64,000 nt of DNA from Haladaptatus salinisoli (GCF_020614375.1 NZ_CP085327.1:930001-994000), one strand, 5' to 3'; numbered from the stretch's first letter, positions 47,823-57,195 are shown. The notes: generated from the letters alone by a model not told the origin. Program-made: numbers and translations.

Positions 47823-48362
47823 TCAACCGCGCACCTCCCGCGAGACGCGTTCGACCGTCGCCGCCTCGTTGTTCTGCAGGTCGGCGAGGAACGAGAACAG
47901 GTCCTCGAAGTCGGTCACGCCCTCGCGTTCCAGATACTGAACGTAGCGATGTTTGCGGTGGAACTCCGCTTCGACCGCCTCGATGCTCCTGTCGGTTCGG
48001 TCGGCGAGTCGGCGGAAGAACTGGAATCCGATTTCGCGCTCGTCGTCCCCGAGTTGCGCGTGGTCGTACTCCACGTGGAACGTACCGTCGTGGTCGCGCC
48101 ACGCGATGGTGTTCCAGTGAATCGTCGTCCCGTCCTTGCGAATCGTTCCGCAGCGACCGTCGAGCGTCTCGAACGTCGATTCGCTCACGATTTCGACGAC
48201 CTCGCCCACGTATCGCTTCCCGTCGACGTGCCGCGGGAAGACGACGAGGTCGATTTCGCGCAGGAGATACGCCGGCAGTCCCTGTTCGACCACCCGATTG
48301 ACGAGCTTCTCGACGTTCTCGGCGTGCGTGGTTCCGATGAGGCCAACGCGAATGAGAATCAT
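47823..48362 (-). pseudogene. PilB/GspE-like secretion ATPase, C-terminal fragment
   Basis: 179 residues. The front reads VGLIGTTHAENVEKLVNRVVEQ, LLREIDLVVFPRHVDG and RYVGEVVEIVSE, the C-terminal part of VirB11/PilB-type secretion ATPases, followed by the haloarchaeal C-terminal extension to VERVSREVRG. Everything before the His-box region is missing; the ATG at 48362 is fortuitous. The preceding part of the same protein lies at 50070-50221, on the other side of the recombinase genes. Confidence 0.75.
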
Positions 48363-48462
48363 TCTTACTAAATCGCACCTCCAATTCCAAACACCACTCT
48401 TTGTTGTTCACACTGAAGTTGAAATAGGAAACCGAGGCCACTAGCGCGTACCACGTTTATTT

Positions 48463-48487
48463 GCGGCCGTCACCTGTTGACGGCCGC
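48463..48487. repeat. Perfect 10-bp inverted repeat ahead of the recombinase pair
   Basis: GCGGCCGTCA (48463-48472), loop CCTGT, TGACGGCCGC (48478-48487). It sits between a TATA-like GTTTATTTG (48455-48463) and the first recombinase ATG at 48508. It may be an operator, an RNA hairpin in the leader, or a recombination core site. Confidence 0.6.
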
Positions 48488-48507
48488 GACACAGTGGCCG
48501 GTGAACC

Positions 48508-48981
48508 ATGTCTCGAACACAATCACCAGACCCGATGGATCGGATGGGCGTCTACAAAAAACTGGACGACGTTCCTTCTGAGCGACGGTTCGAACAGTAT
48601 TACGACCAATACGAAGGCAACGATACCTATGAAACCTTTCTGACCGAGTTTCTCTTCGAGAAATTCGACTCAGACCGGACGAAAGAGAAGTATCGACTGG
48701 CTGGACGACGGTGGAAGGCACATATCGCTACACGCGGACGACACCACGCACTCGCACGTCCTGCCGATGTGGAAGCGTGGATGGCCGACCTGCTCGATCA
48801 AGTATCACTCAATACGGTGTACAACATCTACTGGGTGAAGCTTGAACGGTTCTATCAATGGCTTCAGAACCATCCTAATCACCCGCATACGTATCATCCC
48901 GTTTTGATGGCTGCTGCGAATTTCGACCACGCTGGTATCGTCTGGGAGAAGAAAATCAGCCGCGGGAGAAAACGCGAATGA
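48508..48981 (+). CDS. Catalysis-deficient recombinase partner (core-binding domain only)
   Basis: 157 residues resembling only the SAM-like N-terminal core-binding domain of tyrosine recombinases (TKEKYRLAGRRWKAHIATRG, PADVEAWMADLLDQ, IYWVKLERFYQWLQNHP). No Arg/His/Tyr catalytic domain follows. Its end overlaps the full recombinase by four bases (ATGA), so the two are made together. Composition is lower in GC than the flanking genes. It may help DNA binding by the second protein. Confidence 0.65.
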   Translation: MSRTQSPDPMDRMGVYKKLDDVPSERRFEQYYDQYEGNDTYETFLTEFLFEKFDSDRTKEKYRLAGRRWKAHIATRGRHHALARPADVEAWMADLLDQVSLNTVYNIYWVKLERFYQWLQNHPNHPHTYHPVLMAAANFDHAGIVWEKKISRGRKRE

Positions 48982-50069
48982 CCGACGATTTAGACGCGAA
49001 GCGAAAGCGGCTGGCCGATGCGTTCGAATTGGATCTCGATCCACTAGCGGAGTACGAGCAGATGTTTGAATCAGCAGGCGTTGATCCGTTCGAGTTGTTC
49101 GTCAATGATGTTCTTGACGCAAAGGCTGTCGCACCACGAACGTGCGACGACTATCACCGAGTGTTCAGGCAGTGGCGATCGCATATGCAGGGGCAGGATC
49201 GTCATCCTGCGTGCCCGACTGCACAGCATCTCCGGTCGTTTATCGAGCAAGAGCGTGATGAGAAGGGAAATCATCCGGATACAGTGCAGGAGAAACTCCG
49301 TAAACTCGAAGAGGTGTATCGGTATTGGCAGACCGCTCCGAGCTTTCCACACTCTTCGGAGTACAATCCATTCACCATCATCAAGCAGACAGTGTCGCTG
49401 GATGCTCCCGAGAAGAAGCCACTCCCGCGAATTCCACTTGTGGAACTTCGAGAGTTCGTCGGTCGTATCGGGACATTACGTGATTTAGCCATCATCCTCG
49501 TACAACTCAAACTCGGACTTCGCGCTACGGAGGTCTGCAATCTGGTTCTCGGTGAAATGGATCTCCGAGACGATAATCTTCGGAATCACTACACCCTCAG
49601 TAGCCATTGGATGCTAGACGGACGCCCGAATGGGGTGTACATCCCCCACGACCGATACGGGAACAAATCCGGTCGTCCTCGAGTATTACCACTCGATACG
49701 GAAGTCCAAGACGTTCTCACGCGGTATCTGCTCGTTCGTCCTGACAATGGCACACCGTGGGTGTTTCTCAGCGAAAAGGGCCACCAGTTGAATCGAAACG
49801 ATATAAATCAGATTTGGCGGAATGTGTTTCATCCAGAGTATGCTGAGACAGAACACCATCGTCCTGTCTTGAGCCATTACGGACGACATCGATTTACGAC
49901 CTTTTGGCGTATTAAACAGGATTTGCCACGTCCCCTCGTGAAGTATCTGCGTGGTGATCGACCTGATAGTGAGTCAATTACTGATTGTGCTGGGATTGAC
50001 GACTACATTCACACATACTACGAGGATATCGAAGCAGTGTATCGTCAAGAAATCTATCAACTCCTATAG
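48978..50069 (+). CDS. Tyrosine recombinase / integrase
   Basis: 363 residues. N-terminal core-binding domain about 40-125. Catalytic domain with Arg182 (LGLRATEVCNL), a likely Lys230, the HxxR box His300-Arg303 (SHYGRHRFTTF) and a nucleophile Tyr among 343-348 (DDYIHTYY). All catalytic positions appear intact. It ends exactly where the interrupted secretion-ATPase sequence resumes. Probably drives movement of this ~1.7-kb element. Confidence 0.85.
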   Translation: MTDDLDAKRKRLADAFELDLDPLAEYEQMFESAGVDPFELFVNDVLDAKAVAPRTCDDYHRVFRQWRSHMQGQDRHPACPTAQHLRSFIEQERDEKGNHPDTVQEKLRKLEEVYRYWQTAPSFPHSSEYNPFTIIKQTVSLDAPEKKPLPRIPLVELREFVGRIGTLRDLAIILVQLKLGLRATEVCNLVLGEMDLRDDNLRNHYTLSSHWMLDGRPNGVYIPHDRYGNKSGRPRVLPLDTEVQDVLTRYLLVRPDNGTPWVFLSEKGHQLNRNDINQIWRNVFHPEYAETEHHRPVLSHYGRHRFTTFWRIKQDLPRPLVKYLRGDRPDSESITDCAGIDDYIHTYYEDIEAVYRQEIYQLL

Positions 50070-50221
50070 CTGGTTTCGACCATCGTCACGCGCTTGTAGT
50101 CGCTCTCGTAGTCGCGGGTGGTGAGCGAGACGCCCGTCCCGTGCGGCAGGCGGACCTTGCGCGACCCTTCGCCGATGCTGTTAGGGCGGTCGTGGTAGGG
50201 GATGAACGGTATGTAGGCGTT
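50070..50221 (-). pseudogene. PilB/GspE-like secretion ATPase, central fragment
   Basis: Read on the minus strand from 50221: NAYIPFIPYHDRPNSIGEG, then RKVRLPHGTGVSLTTRDYES and YKRVTM, the segment just after the Walker A region in haloarchaeal PilB-type ATPases. A stop precedes it and no start exists. About 40 codons that should link it to the fragment at 47823-48362 are missing, as is everything N-terminal. Confidence 0.7.
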
Positions 50222-50337
50222 CTAAAGTCGGTATGTACTATTCAGAGTCAACCGGCCGCTTGAACTGAACGACCCCTTGCGTCGAGGCTGGAAACGGAAA
50301 ACCCAGACCCGACGACGACCGTTCCGACGCGATGGCC

Positions 50338-50350
50338 AAAAGATATTAGG
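50338..50350 (+). promoter_or_regulatory. Promoter region of the sugar ABC operon
   Basis: AAAAGATATTAGG is a TATA-like element about 60 bases before the ATG at 50409. The intervening TTGTTAAGAT and a second AT-rich block leave the exact start open. Confidence 0.35.
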
Positions 50351-50408
50351 TTGTTAAGATGGTTTCTATGTTATCATTTCCCTAGGGGGTAGGGAAGGGG
50401 GTTCCACG

Positions 50409-51710
50409 ATGGTTCGACCAGCCACCGAGAGAAACGGCATCACGCGGAGAACGTATTTGAAAGGCACCGGCGGCGCCCTCGGACTCGCCGCGCTCACCGG
50501 TTCCGGGGTTCGAGCCCAACAGGGAGGCGGTTCGAACACGCTGGAGATCGTTCACTGGTGGACGGCCGGCGGGGAAAAGCAGGCGATTCAGGCGCTGCTC
50601 GACGGGTACAAGCGAAAGTATCCCGACGTCCAAGTGCAGAACAACCCGGCTCCAGGGGGTGCAGGGAGCGCCCTCGACACGGTGATTCAAAACAGGGTGC
50701 TCAACCAGAATCCACCGAGCACGTTCCAGATCTGGCCCGGGCAATCGCTCGCACCGTACGTACAGGGAAACGTCCTCAACGATATCGGCGATAGCGTGTG
50801 GACGCAGCAGGTCGAGAGTGCGTACCTGGAGAGCGTCAGGAACGCGGCGAAGCCGGCGGGCAACTACGTCGCAGTTCCCTTGAACATCCACCGCCTGAAC
50901 AACCTGTTTTACAACGCGGACATCGTCGAGCGAGCGGGGGTCGATCCGGGATCGATCAACGACCCGGCGGCGCTGAGCAACGCGCTCGATACGGTGTCCT
51001 CGCAGACGAACGCGACGCCGCTGGCCCACTCGACCCAGGAAGCGTGGACGACGCTCCAGCTCTGGGAGACCGTTTTCATCGGTCAGCACGGGAGCGAAGC
51101 CTTCCTCGACCTCGTCGGCGGGAACGCCGGGCAGCACCAAGGTCAGATCAGGCAGTCGCTGCAGCAGGTAAAGCAGTACCGCAGACACTTCAACCGGGAC
51201 GCCGGCTCCATTTCTTGGGACCAGGCGAACAGCAAGGTCATAAACGGGGAGGCCGCGTTCGTCCAGCAGGGAGATTGGGCGGCCGGTCAGTACGAAGCCG
51301 CACAAAACTTCGGCTACCAACAGCAGTGGGATTACGTGCCGTTCCCGGGAACGAACGGCGTGTACTCGATGGTGATGGACTCGTTCGTATACCCGAAGAA
51401 CAATCCCTCGCCGGACGCGACCGAGAAGTTCCTCGACTACTGCTCGACCGTCGACGCGCAGCGTCGATTCAACCCCGTCAAGGGGTCGATTCCGCCTCGA
51501 ACGGACGTCCCGACGGCTCCGTTCGGCCCGTTCCTCCGGTCGCAAATCCAGGACTTCAAGAACTCGCAGAGTCAGCCGACGACCATTGCGCACGGGTCGG
51601 CGGTCGTCCCCGAGGTGAAGAGCAACATGGAAGAAGCGTTCGCGGGGTTCACCGAGAGTTGGAACGTCGATTCCACCGCCACGCGCATCCGGGACGCGTT
51701 CCAAGCGTAA
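50409..51710 (+). CDS. Sugar ABC transporter substrate-binding protein
   Basis: 433 residues. Tat signal RRTYLKGTGGALGLAALTGSG at about 14-34, exported to the cell surface. The mature domain starts LEIVHWWTAGGEKQAIQALLDGY, typical of family-1 (CUT1) sugar-binding proteins, and continues with AVPLNIHRLNNLFYN and DYVPFPGTNGVYSMVMDSFVYP. It resembles glucose/sugar binders of the haloarchaeal Tsg type. There is no obvious lipobox cysteine, so anchoring is unclear. First gene of a four-gene operon. Confidence 0.9.
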   Translation: MVRPATERNGITRRTYLKGTGGALGLAALTGSGVRAQQGGGSNTLEIVHWWTAGGEKQAIQALLDGYKRKYPDVQVQNNPAPGGAGSALDTVIQNRVLNQNPPSTFQIWPGQSLAPYVQGNVLNDIGDSVWTQQVESAYLESVRNAAKPAGNYVAVPLNIHRLNNLFYNADIVERAGVDPGSINDPAALSNALDTVSSQTNATPLAHSTQEAWTTLQLWETVFIGQHGSEAFLDLVGGNAGQHQGQIRQSLQQVKQYRRHFNRDAGSISWDQANSKVINGEAAFVQQGDWAAGQYEAAQNFGYQQQWDYVPFPGTNGVYSMVMDSFVYPKNNPSPDATEKFLDYCSTVDAQRRFNPVKGSIPPRTDVPTAPFGPFLRSQIQDFKNSQSQPTTIAHGSAVVPEVKSNMEEAFAGFTESWNVDSTATRIRDAFQA

Positions 51711-51730
51711 CCCCTACTCCCGCTATCGCG

Positions 51731-52720
51731 ATGAAAAAGATACTCGCTCGGCTGCGTACCCGATTCTCCGACCCCGACGGTGCTCGACCCGACGGCGGGA
51801 CGGCGCCCGCGAAGTCGACGCGACTCTCGAATCTACGAGGAGGAACCAAGGGTGATTTCGTCCGCGGACTCGCCTTCTGGCTCCCGCCTGCCCTGTTGAT
51901 GGGGCTGTTCGTGTACGGCGCGGTGAGTTGGAACGCGCTCATTTCGCTTACGGACTGGGCGGGTTTCGGAACGCCCGACTACGGCTCGCTCGACTTCGAG
52001 ATGTACGGTCGGATGGCTTCGGACGGTTCGTTTATCAGCGCCGCGCGCAACACGGTCGTGCTGCTCGTCGCGTTCACGGCGGTGTCATTGGCGGTCGGTC
52101 TCGTGCTCGCGATTCTCGTCGATCAGGACATCCGAGGGAAGAACGCCGTCCGGACGATCTACTTGTTGCCGATGAGCCTCTCGTTCGTGGTTACGGCCAT
52201 TTTCTGGGCGTGGATGTACAATCCGACGAGCGGAATGATCAACGTCCTGCTCCGTTCAGTCGGACTTGGCTTCTTCGCGAACGATTGGATCAGCGACCCT
52301 CGAACGAAGCTCGCGGCGGTCATCTTCGCGTTAATGTGGCAGTTCAGCGGTTACTGCATGGTCGTCTATCTGGCCGGCCTGCGAGCGATTCCGGACGAAC
52401 AGTTCGAGGCCGCCAGGATAGACGGGGCGAGTACGATTCGAATGTATCGACGGGTGATCGTCCCGCAGCTCCGAGCGTCGACGCTGAGCGGGGCCATCGT
52501 GCTGATGGTGTTCGCGCTCAAGGCGTTCGACTTCCTGTTCGTCATGTTCGGAGATACGCCGGGGCCGTCCGCGGATATTCTGGCCGTAATGATGTTCCGC
52601 GAAGCGTTCAGTTCGACGAACTGGGCCTACGGCTCCGCCATCGCGACCGTCCTGTTCGTCGTGGCGCTCATCATCATCGGACCCTATCTGCTGTACCAGT
52701 ACCAGCGGGGGGAGCTATGA
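51731..52720 (+). CDS. Sugar ABC transporter permease 1
   Basis: 329 residues from the ATG at 51731. A cytoplasmic N terminus is followed by six helices. The EAA loop (EAARIDGASTIRMYRRVIVPQLR) that contacts the ATPase is intact. MalF/UgpA-like. Its TGA overlaps the next ATG. Confidence 0.93.
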   Translation: MKKILARLRTRFSDPDGARPDGGTAPAKSTRLSNLRGGTKGDFVRGLAFWLPPALLMGLFVYGAVSWNALISLTDWAGFGTPDYGSLDFEMYGRMASDGSFISAARNTVVLLVAFTAVSLAVGLVLAILVDQDIRGKNAVRTIYLLPMSLSFVVTAIFWAWMYNPTSGMINVLLRSVGLGFFANDWISDPRTKLAAVIFALMWQFSGYCMVVYLAGLRAIPDEQFEAARIDGASTIRMYRRVIVPQLRASTLSGAIVLMVFALKAFDFLFVMFGDTPGPSADILAVMMFREAFSSTNWAYGSAIATVLFVVALIIIGPYLLYQYQRGEL

Positions 52721-53643
52721 GCCTCGGCGAGCGGTTCGGCGGGGGGACACGGCTTCGAGAGCGGTTCTCGTTCGTCGCGTCATGGCGCGCCGCCCTCTAC
52801 GCGTTTCTCCTCGGGATGGTGCTGTTTTACCTGGCGCCGCTGGAGAGCGGGTTCGTGACCGCGTTTAAGACCCAGGCAGCGTTCTTCGAGTCGACTCCGT
52901 TCGTACCGCCGTCGCCCGCCGGTTTCACCCTCGAACCGTGGTATCAGGCCTGGGGGCGGCTGCAGGGACCGCTCGGGAACGCGCGCGGAGCAATAGTGAA
53001 CAGCCTCGTACTCGCCATCCCGGCGACGGTGCTCTCGGGACTGCTCGGTTCGCTCGCGGGGTACGGCCTGACGAACCTCGACTGGCGGGGCCAGACGGGA
53101 GTGTTCCTGCTCTTCGTCGCCGGCGTGTTCATTCCGTACCAGTCGGTGCTGGTGCCGCTGACGCGGTTCTGGACCATCGTCGACACGCCGTCGCTCCTCT
53201 CCGCGATTCCCGTCCTCGCGAGCCGGACGGAGCTGATAGAACTCATCGTCACCCATACGGCGTACGGCATCCCGATCTGTACGATCCTCTTTCGCTCGTA
53301 CTACTCGAACTTCGACGAGCGGATGCTGGAGGCGGCCCGATTGGACGGCGCATCAGCGTTCCGAATTTACCGACGGATCATCCTCCCGCTCTCCGCGCCG
53401 ATGTTCGCGGTCGTGTTCATCTATCAGTTCACGCAGATATGGAACGACCTCCTGTTCGCGTTGGTGCTCGTCTCGAATCCGCAGAACGAGGTCGTCACCC
53501 TCGCGCTGAACAAGTTCCAGGGGTCGATGGTGCAACAGTACAATCTCCAGATGGCGGGCGCGTTCATCGCCGCGTTTCCGACGCTGCTCGTCTACGTTCT
53601 ATTCGGCGAACAGTTCGCGGAAGGTGTAACGGGAGAAACCTAA
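52717..53643 (+). CDS. Sugar ABC transporter permease 2
   Basis: 308 residues, six helices, MalG/UgpE-like. The EAA loop reads LEAARLDGASAFRIYRRIILPLS. The ATG at 52717 overlaps the first permease; longer readings run inside it. It pairs with the first permease to form the translocation path. Confidence 0.93.
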   Translation: MSLGERFGGGTRLRERFSFVASWRAALYAFLLGMVLFYLAPLESGFVTAFKTQAAFFESTPFVPPSPAGFTLEPWYQAWGRLQGPLGNARGAIVNSLVLAIPATVLSGLLGSLAGYGLTNLDWRGQTGVFLLFVAGVFIPYQSVLVPLTRFWTIVDTPSLLSAIPVLASRTELIELIVTHTAYGIPICTILFRSYYSNFDERMLEAARLDGASAFRIYRRIILPLSAPMFAVVFIYQFTQIWNDLLFALVLVSNPQNEVVTLALNKFQGSMVQQYNLQMAGAFIAAFPTLLVYVLFGEQFAEGVTGET

Positions 53644-53645
53644 TC

Positions 53646-54800
53646 ATGGCAGTACTCACGCTCGAACACGTCACGAAAGCGTTCACGGGTAGCAAGAAAG
53701 ACGTCGTCGCCGTCGACGACGTGTCGATCGACATCGCCGACGGTGAGTTCCTCGTCCTCGTCGGCCCGTCCGGTTGCGGAAAGACGACGGTGCTGCGGAT
53801 GATAGCGGGGTTAGAAGTGCCGACCGACGGCGAGATTCGTCTCGACGGGAAAGTCATCAACGACGAATCTCCGAAGAACCGGAACATCGCTATGGTGTTC
53901 CAGAACTACGCGCTGTATCCGCACATGACCGTGCGCGAGAACATGCGGTTCGGTCTCGAGGAATCCGCGGATATCCCGGACGCGGAGATGGAACGAAAGG
54001 TGCGAGAGACCGCGGAACTGCTCGACATCGGCGAGTTGCTCGACCGAAAGCCCAAGGAGCTCTCCGGGGGTCAACAACAGCGCGTGGCGCTCGGCCGCGC
54101 CATCGTCCGCGACCCCGCGGTGTTCCTGCTCGACGAACCGCTGTCGAACCTCGATGCGAAGCTTCGCGCGCACATGCGCACTGAGCTTCAGCGCATCCAA
54201 GAGGAGCTACGCGTGACGACCGTCTTCGTCACCCACGATCAGACGGAAGCGATGACGATGGGAGACCGCATCGCCGTGCTGAGCGACGGCGAACTCCAAC
54301 AGATAGGAACGCCGCTGGAATGTTATCACACGCCCGCGAACCGGTTCGTCGCCGAATTCATCGGTAGCCCTTCGATGAACTTCTTCGAGATGGAAGTGCA
54401 GGGGTCGCGGCTCGTCTCGCGGGCGGTCGGCGGTCGGTTCGAGTACCACGTCTCGGAGCAAACGAGGGAGACCATCGGCGATAGGGCCGAGGTGGTTCTC
54501 GGAGTCCGTCCGGAGGACATCATCGTGTCAGACGACGCCGACGGGAGACACGCGTTCGAGGCCGTCGTGGACGTCGTCGAGCCGATGGGCAACGAGAACA
54601 ACGTTTACCTGACGTTCGACGGTGAGAACACGAACCCCGAGACGTTCATCGCCACCGTCGACGGGTTCAAGCAGATAAGCGCCGGTCAGCCCGCAACCGT
54701 GCACATCCCCGAGGACGCCATCAGTATCTTCGACGCGACGACCGGTGAAACGCTCAGGCACAGGGTTTTGACGGGCGATTTATCGGTTACACTCACTTGA
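53646..54800 (+). CDS. Sugar ABC transporter ATP-binding protein (MalK/UgpC-like)
   Basis: 384 residues from the ATG at 53646, two bases after the permease stop. Walker A GPSGCGKTT (40-48), signature LSGGQQQRVALGRA, Walker B VFLLDEPLSNLD, and the H-loop VTHDQTEAMTM. A C-terminal MalK-type regulatory (TOBE/OB) domain begins near residue 240 (GSPSMNFFEMEV). It energises the two permeases. Last gene of the operon. Confidence 0.95.
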   Translation: MAVLTLEHVTKAFTGSKKDVVAVDDVSIDIADGEFLVLVGPSGCGKTTVLRMIAGLEVPTDGEIRLDGKVINDESPKNRNIAMVFQNYALYPHMTVRENMRFGLEESADIPDAEMERKVRETAELLDIGELLDRKPKELSGGQQQRVALGRAIVRDPAVFLLDEPLSNLDAKLRAHMRTELQRIQEELRVTTVFVTHDQTEAMTMGDRIAVLSDGELQQIGTPLECYHTPANRFVAEFIGSPSMNFFEMEVQGSRLVSRAVGGRFEYHVSEQTRETIGDRAEVVLGVRPEDIIVSDDADGRHAFEAVVDVVEPMGNENNVYLTFDGENTNPETFIATVDGFKQISAGQPATVHIPEDAISIFDATTGETLRHRVLTGDLSVTLT

Positions 54801-55142
54801 CGCATCGTTCACGGGACAGGGAGAGGTGCGACTCCGGGGTACTCGCTCGAGAGTAGGCGGCGACTAACCGGCGGAGTCGGCCGCGGTCAGCGCGACTGAC
54901 GTCGGAAATCCGTCACCCGCGAGCGGCGGCGTTCGCCGCTCGCGGCTCGCCGAGTCGCGGGCGTGGTCGCATCCCTGCTCTCCTGTATCGACGGATTCTA
55001 ATCGCGATGTTTCGATTTTTCTCCCATTTTCTGTAAAGTTTCGAGAACTCCGTTTTCACCGCACTTCGAACGAAGAATCGACATTATCATCCGACTTGTT
55101 GTGAGTTAATTATAAGGTATCGATCGACAATGTTTCGTTTGT
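54801..55142. other. Intergenic region with 12-bp hairpin and promoter
   Basis: 342 bases without a gene. A perfect 12-bp inverted repeat CCGCGAGCGGCG/CGCCGCTCGCGG (54917-54928 and 54934-54945, five-base loop) may stabilise or end the ABC transcript. A good TATA box, GTTAATTATAAGG (55106-55118), serves the next gene. Confidence 0.5.
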
Positions 55143-56933
55143 ATGGGAGACAAAAACAGTGACTTCGGTACCGAACAAAACAAGGCGGACGATCAGTGGT
55201 CGACGACTCGGCGGCGCGCGCTCCAACTCGCGGGCGTCGGCGTCGGAGGGGTGGCGGTGCCGGGGTTCGGATCGATCGACGTTCGAGCGGCGTCGGAGTG
55301 CGCCGAGGGGCCGTTCGAACGCACCTACTCCGGTGCGACGGTGAATCTGGCGCGGTTGGAGTCGAAGCGAGGGAAGGGGAAGCGAGCGGTCGATTCGGGC
55401 GCGAAATCCCCGGCGGGTGAGAAGGAGTTGGAGAAGCTACGGGCGGAGGCCGAGCGCGGCGGGCATAGCGAACCGTCGGGGCGAGCGCAGCGGGCCGCGG
55501 GGACGGGCGACGAGCTATCGATCCGAACCGAGTACGACGGCGTCAACGCGGAGGGGACGCGGGGCGGCGTCCCCTCCGATTCGCAGATCGCCGCGGGTCG
55601 CGGGAAGGTCGTCCACGCGCTCAACCAGCAGGTCGCCATCTTCAACAAACGCTCCGGAAACCAGCAGCTGAAGGTACGACTGGAGGATATCTTCCGACCG
55701 GTCATCGACGAACCGGAGGGCGGCTTCGCCTACGGTTACCCTTTCGTCTTCGACCCGCGGGCGCGGTACGACCGGAACGCGGAGCGGTTCGTCCTCGCCG
55801 CGACGCAGTACGAACCCGGCATCACCGAGAGCGGTGAAATCGTCGACCGGGAGGAACTGGAAGAGCGGGCCGAAGAAGGGGAAGAGGGCGACGCGGAACC
55901 CTTCCAACGACCCCCGCAGGGTTGGTGGTGTCTCGCCGTCTCCGACGGCAGCAACCCGAACGGGAAGTGGCACGTCTACCGGATTCCGCCGGTGAACAAC
56001 GAGGGACTCGTCGATTATCCGACGCTCGGACTCGACCGAGACGCCGTCTACCTCTCGCAGAACTTCTTCGGCGAGCGGTTCGAGGTGACGATGGTGACCC
56101 TCGACAAGGCGGCCCTGTACGCCGGCGAGGCCGCGACGGGGTACCACTTCACCGCGATGGACAATCCCGAGGTCGAAAACGACGACTTCACGGTACAGCC
56201 CGCGCTCCAACCGTTCTCGGGCGGCAGCGACGGGACGTTCTACCTCCTGAACAGCGTCTTTCCGTCGCCGACCGCCGACGCGCTCACGCTCTGGGAGGTG
56301 ACCGACCCGCTCGACGACCCGACGCTCGAGTGTTTCACCGTCGACGTGGAGAAGTTCGGCTACCCGCCGGCCGCGCGCCAACCGGACTCCGACGCGCTAA
56401 TCGACACCCTCGGCACGCGGCTGATGAACCTCGACTACAACGACGGGTCGCTCTGGGCGGCCCACTCCATCCGGTACGACTGGAACGGCGACGGCGAGGC
56501 GGTCGCGGCCATCAAGTGGTACGAAATCGACGCGGACGCGCGGAAAGTCGTTCAGAGCGGCGTCTACGGCGAACCGGGCACGTCCTACTTCATCCCGACG
56601 GTCGGGTCGGACGGCGACAGCACGATCATCGCGCACAACGTGAGCGGCCCCGACACCTTCCCGCGGATGGAAGTGGCGGGGCGAACCGCGGAACACGCGC
56701 CCAACGAACTGGAGGACTCGGTCGTCGTACAGGACGGCGAGTCGCGGTACGACTACGGCGAGGGGTACGACGTGATGCGGTGGGGCGACTACAACGGCGT
56801 CTCGGTCGACCCGACCTCGGGGCGCTTCTGGACCGTGAGCCAGTACTCGCCCGACGTCGACGTCGACCCGGACGCCGAGGGGCGAGACCCGTACCACACG
56901 CGCATCGCCGAGGTGTCGTTCGACGGAGCCTGA
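55143..56933 (+). CDS. Tat-exported protein of unknown function
   Basis: 596 residues. A Tat signal is present (TTRRRALQLAGVGVGGVAVPGF, about 21-42). A polar linker rich in Lys/Glu/Gly (about 65-125) is followed by a ~470-residue domain with WWCLAVSDGSNPNGKWHVYRIPP, DYPTLGLDRDAVYLSQNFFG, RLMNLDYNDGSLWAAHSI and DYNGVSVDPTSGRFWTVSQY, which look like beta-propeller-type repeated strands. No catalytic motif was recognised. It follows the sugar ABC operon but has its own promoter. Confidence 0.75.
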   Translation: MGDKNSDFGTEQNKADDQWSTTRRRALQLAGVGVGGVAVPGFGSIDVRAASECAEGPFERTYSGATVNLARLESKRGKGKRAVDSGAKSPAGEKELEKLRAEAERGGHSEPSGRAQRAAGTGDELSIRTEYDGVNAEGTRGGVPSDSQIAAGRGKVVHALNQQVAIFNKRSGNQQLKVRLEDIFRPVIDEPEGGFAYGYPFVFDPRARYDRNAERFVLAATQYEPGITESGEIVDREELEERAEEGEEGDAEPFQRPPQGWWCLAVSDGSNPNGKWHVYRIPPVNNEGLVDYPTLGLDRDAVYLSQNFFGERFEVTMVTLDKAALYAGEAATGYHFTAMDNPEVENDDFTVQPALQPFSGGSDGTFYLLNSVFPSPTADALTLWEVTDPLDDPTLECFTVDVEKFGYPPAARQPDSDALIDTLGTRLMNLDYNDGSLWAAHSIRYDWNGDGEAVAAIKWYEIDADARKVVQSGVYGEPGTSYFIPTVGSDGDSTIIAHNVSGPDTFPRMEVAGRTAEHAPNELEDSVVVQDGESRYDYGEGYDVMRWGDYNGVSVDPTSGRFWTVSQYSPDVDVDPDAEGRDPYHTRIAEVSFDGA

Positions 56934-57069
56934 TCGGGAAACCGCAGGTTCGCCGGGCGAGCGTCTTCCCCTCGCGAACGTTCGGCGGACGGAGAGCGTC
57001 GGTGCTCTCGGGGTTCGGTCTCGGCGGTCTCGGCGAGCGAAAAAAATCGAGAACGACCGGCATCGGTGG

Positions 57070-57195
57070 TCACGCGTCCGGCGATGTCAGCGTCGAACCG
57101 TCGCCGCGGTTCAGGATGCGGTCGACCATGTCGCCGATGTCGGGCGCACCTTCGTCGTCCGATTCGTCCGTCGGGAAGTGTGGAACCGGAGCCAT
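57070..57195 (-). CDS. Acidic 41-residue protein
   Basis: MAPVPHFPTDESDDEGAPDI opens a 41-residue acidic chain that contains an amphipathic MVDRILNR helix. It is convergent with the exported protein gene. The composition is typical of haloarchaeal coding sequence, and the ATG is followed by a clean frame to the stop. Function unknown; possibly a small soluble regulator. Confidence 0.5.
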   Translation of the reverse strand: MAPVPHFPTDESDDEGAPDIGDMVDRILNRGDGSTLTSPDA

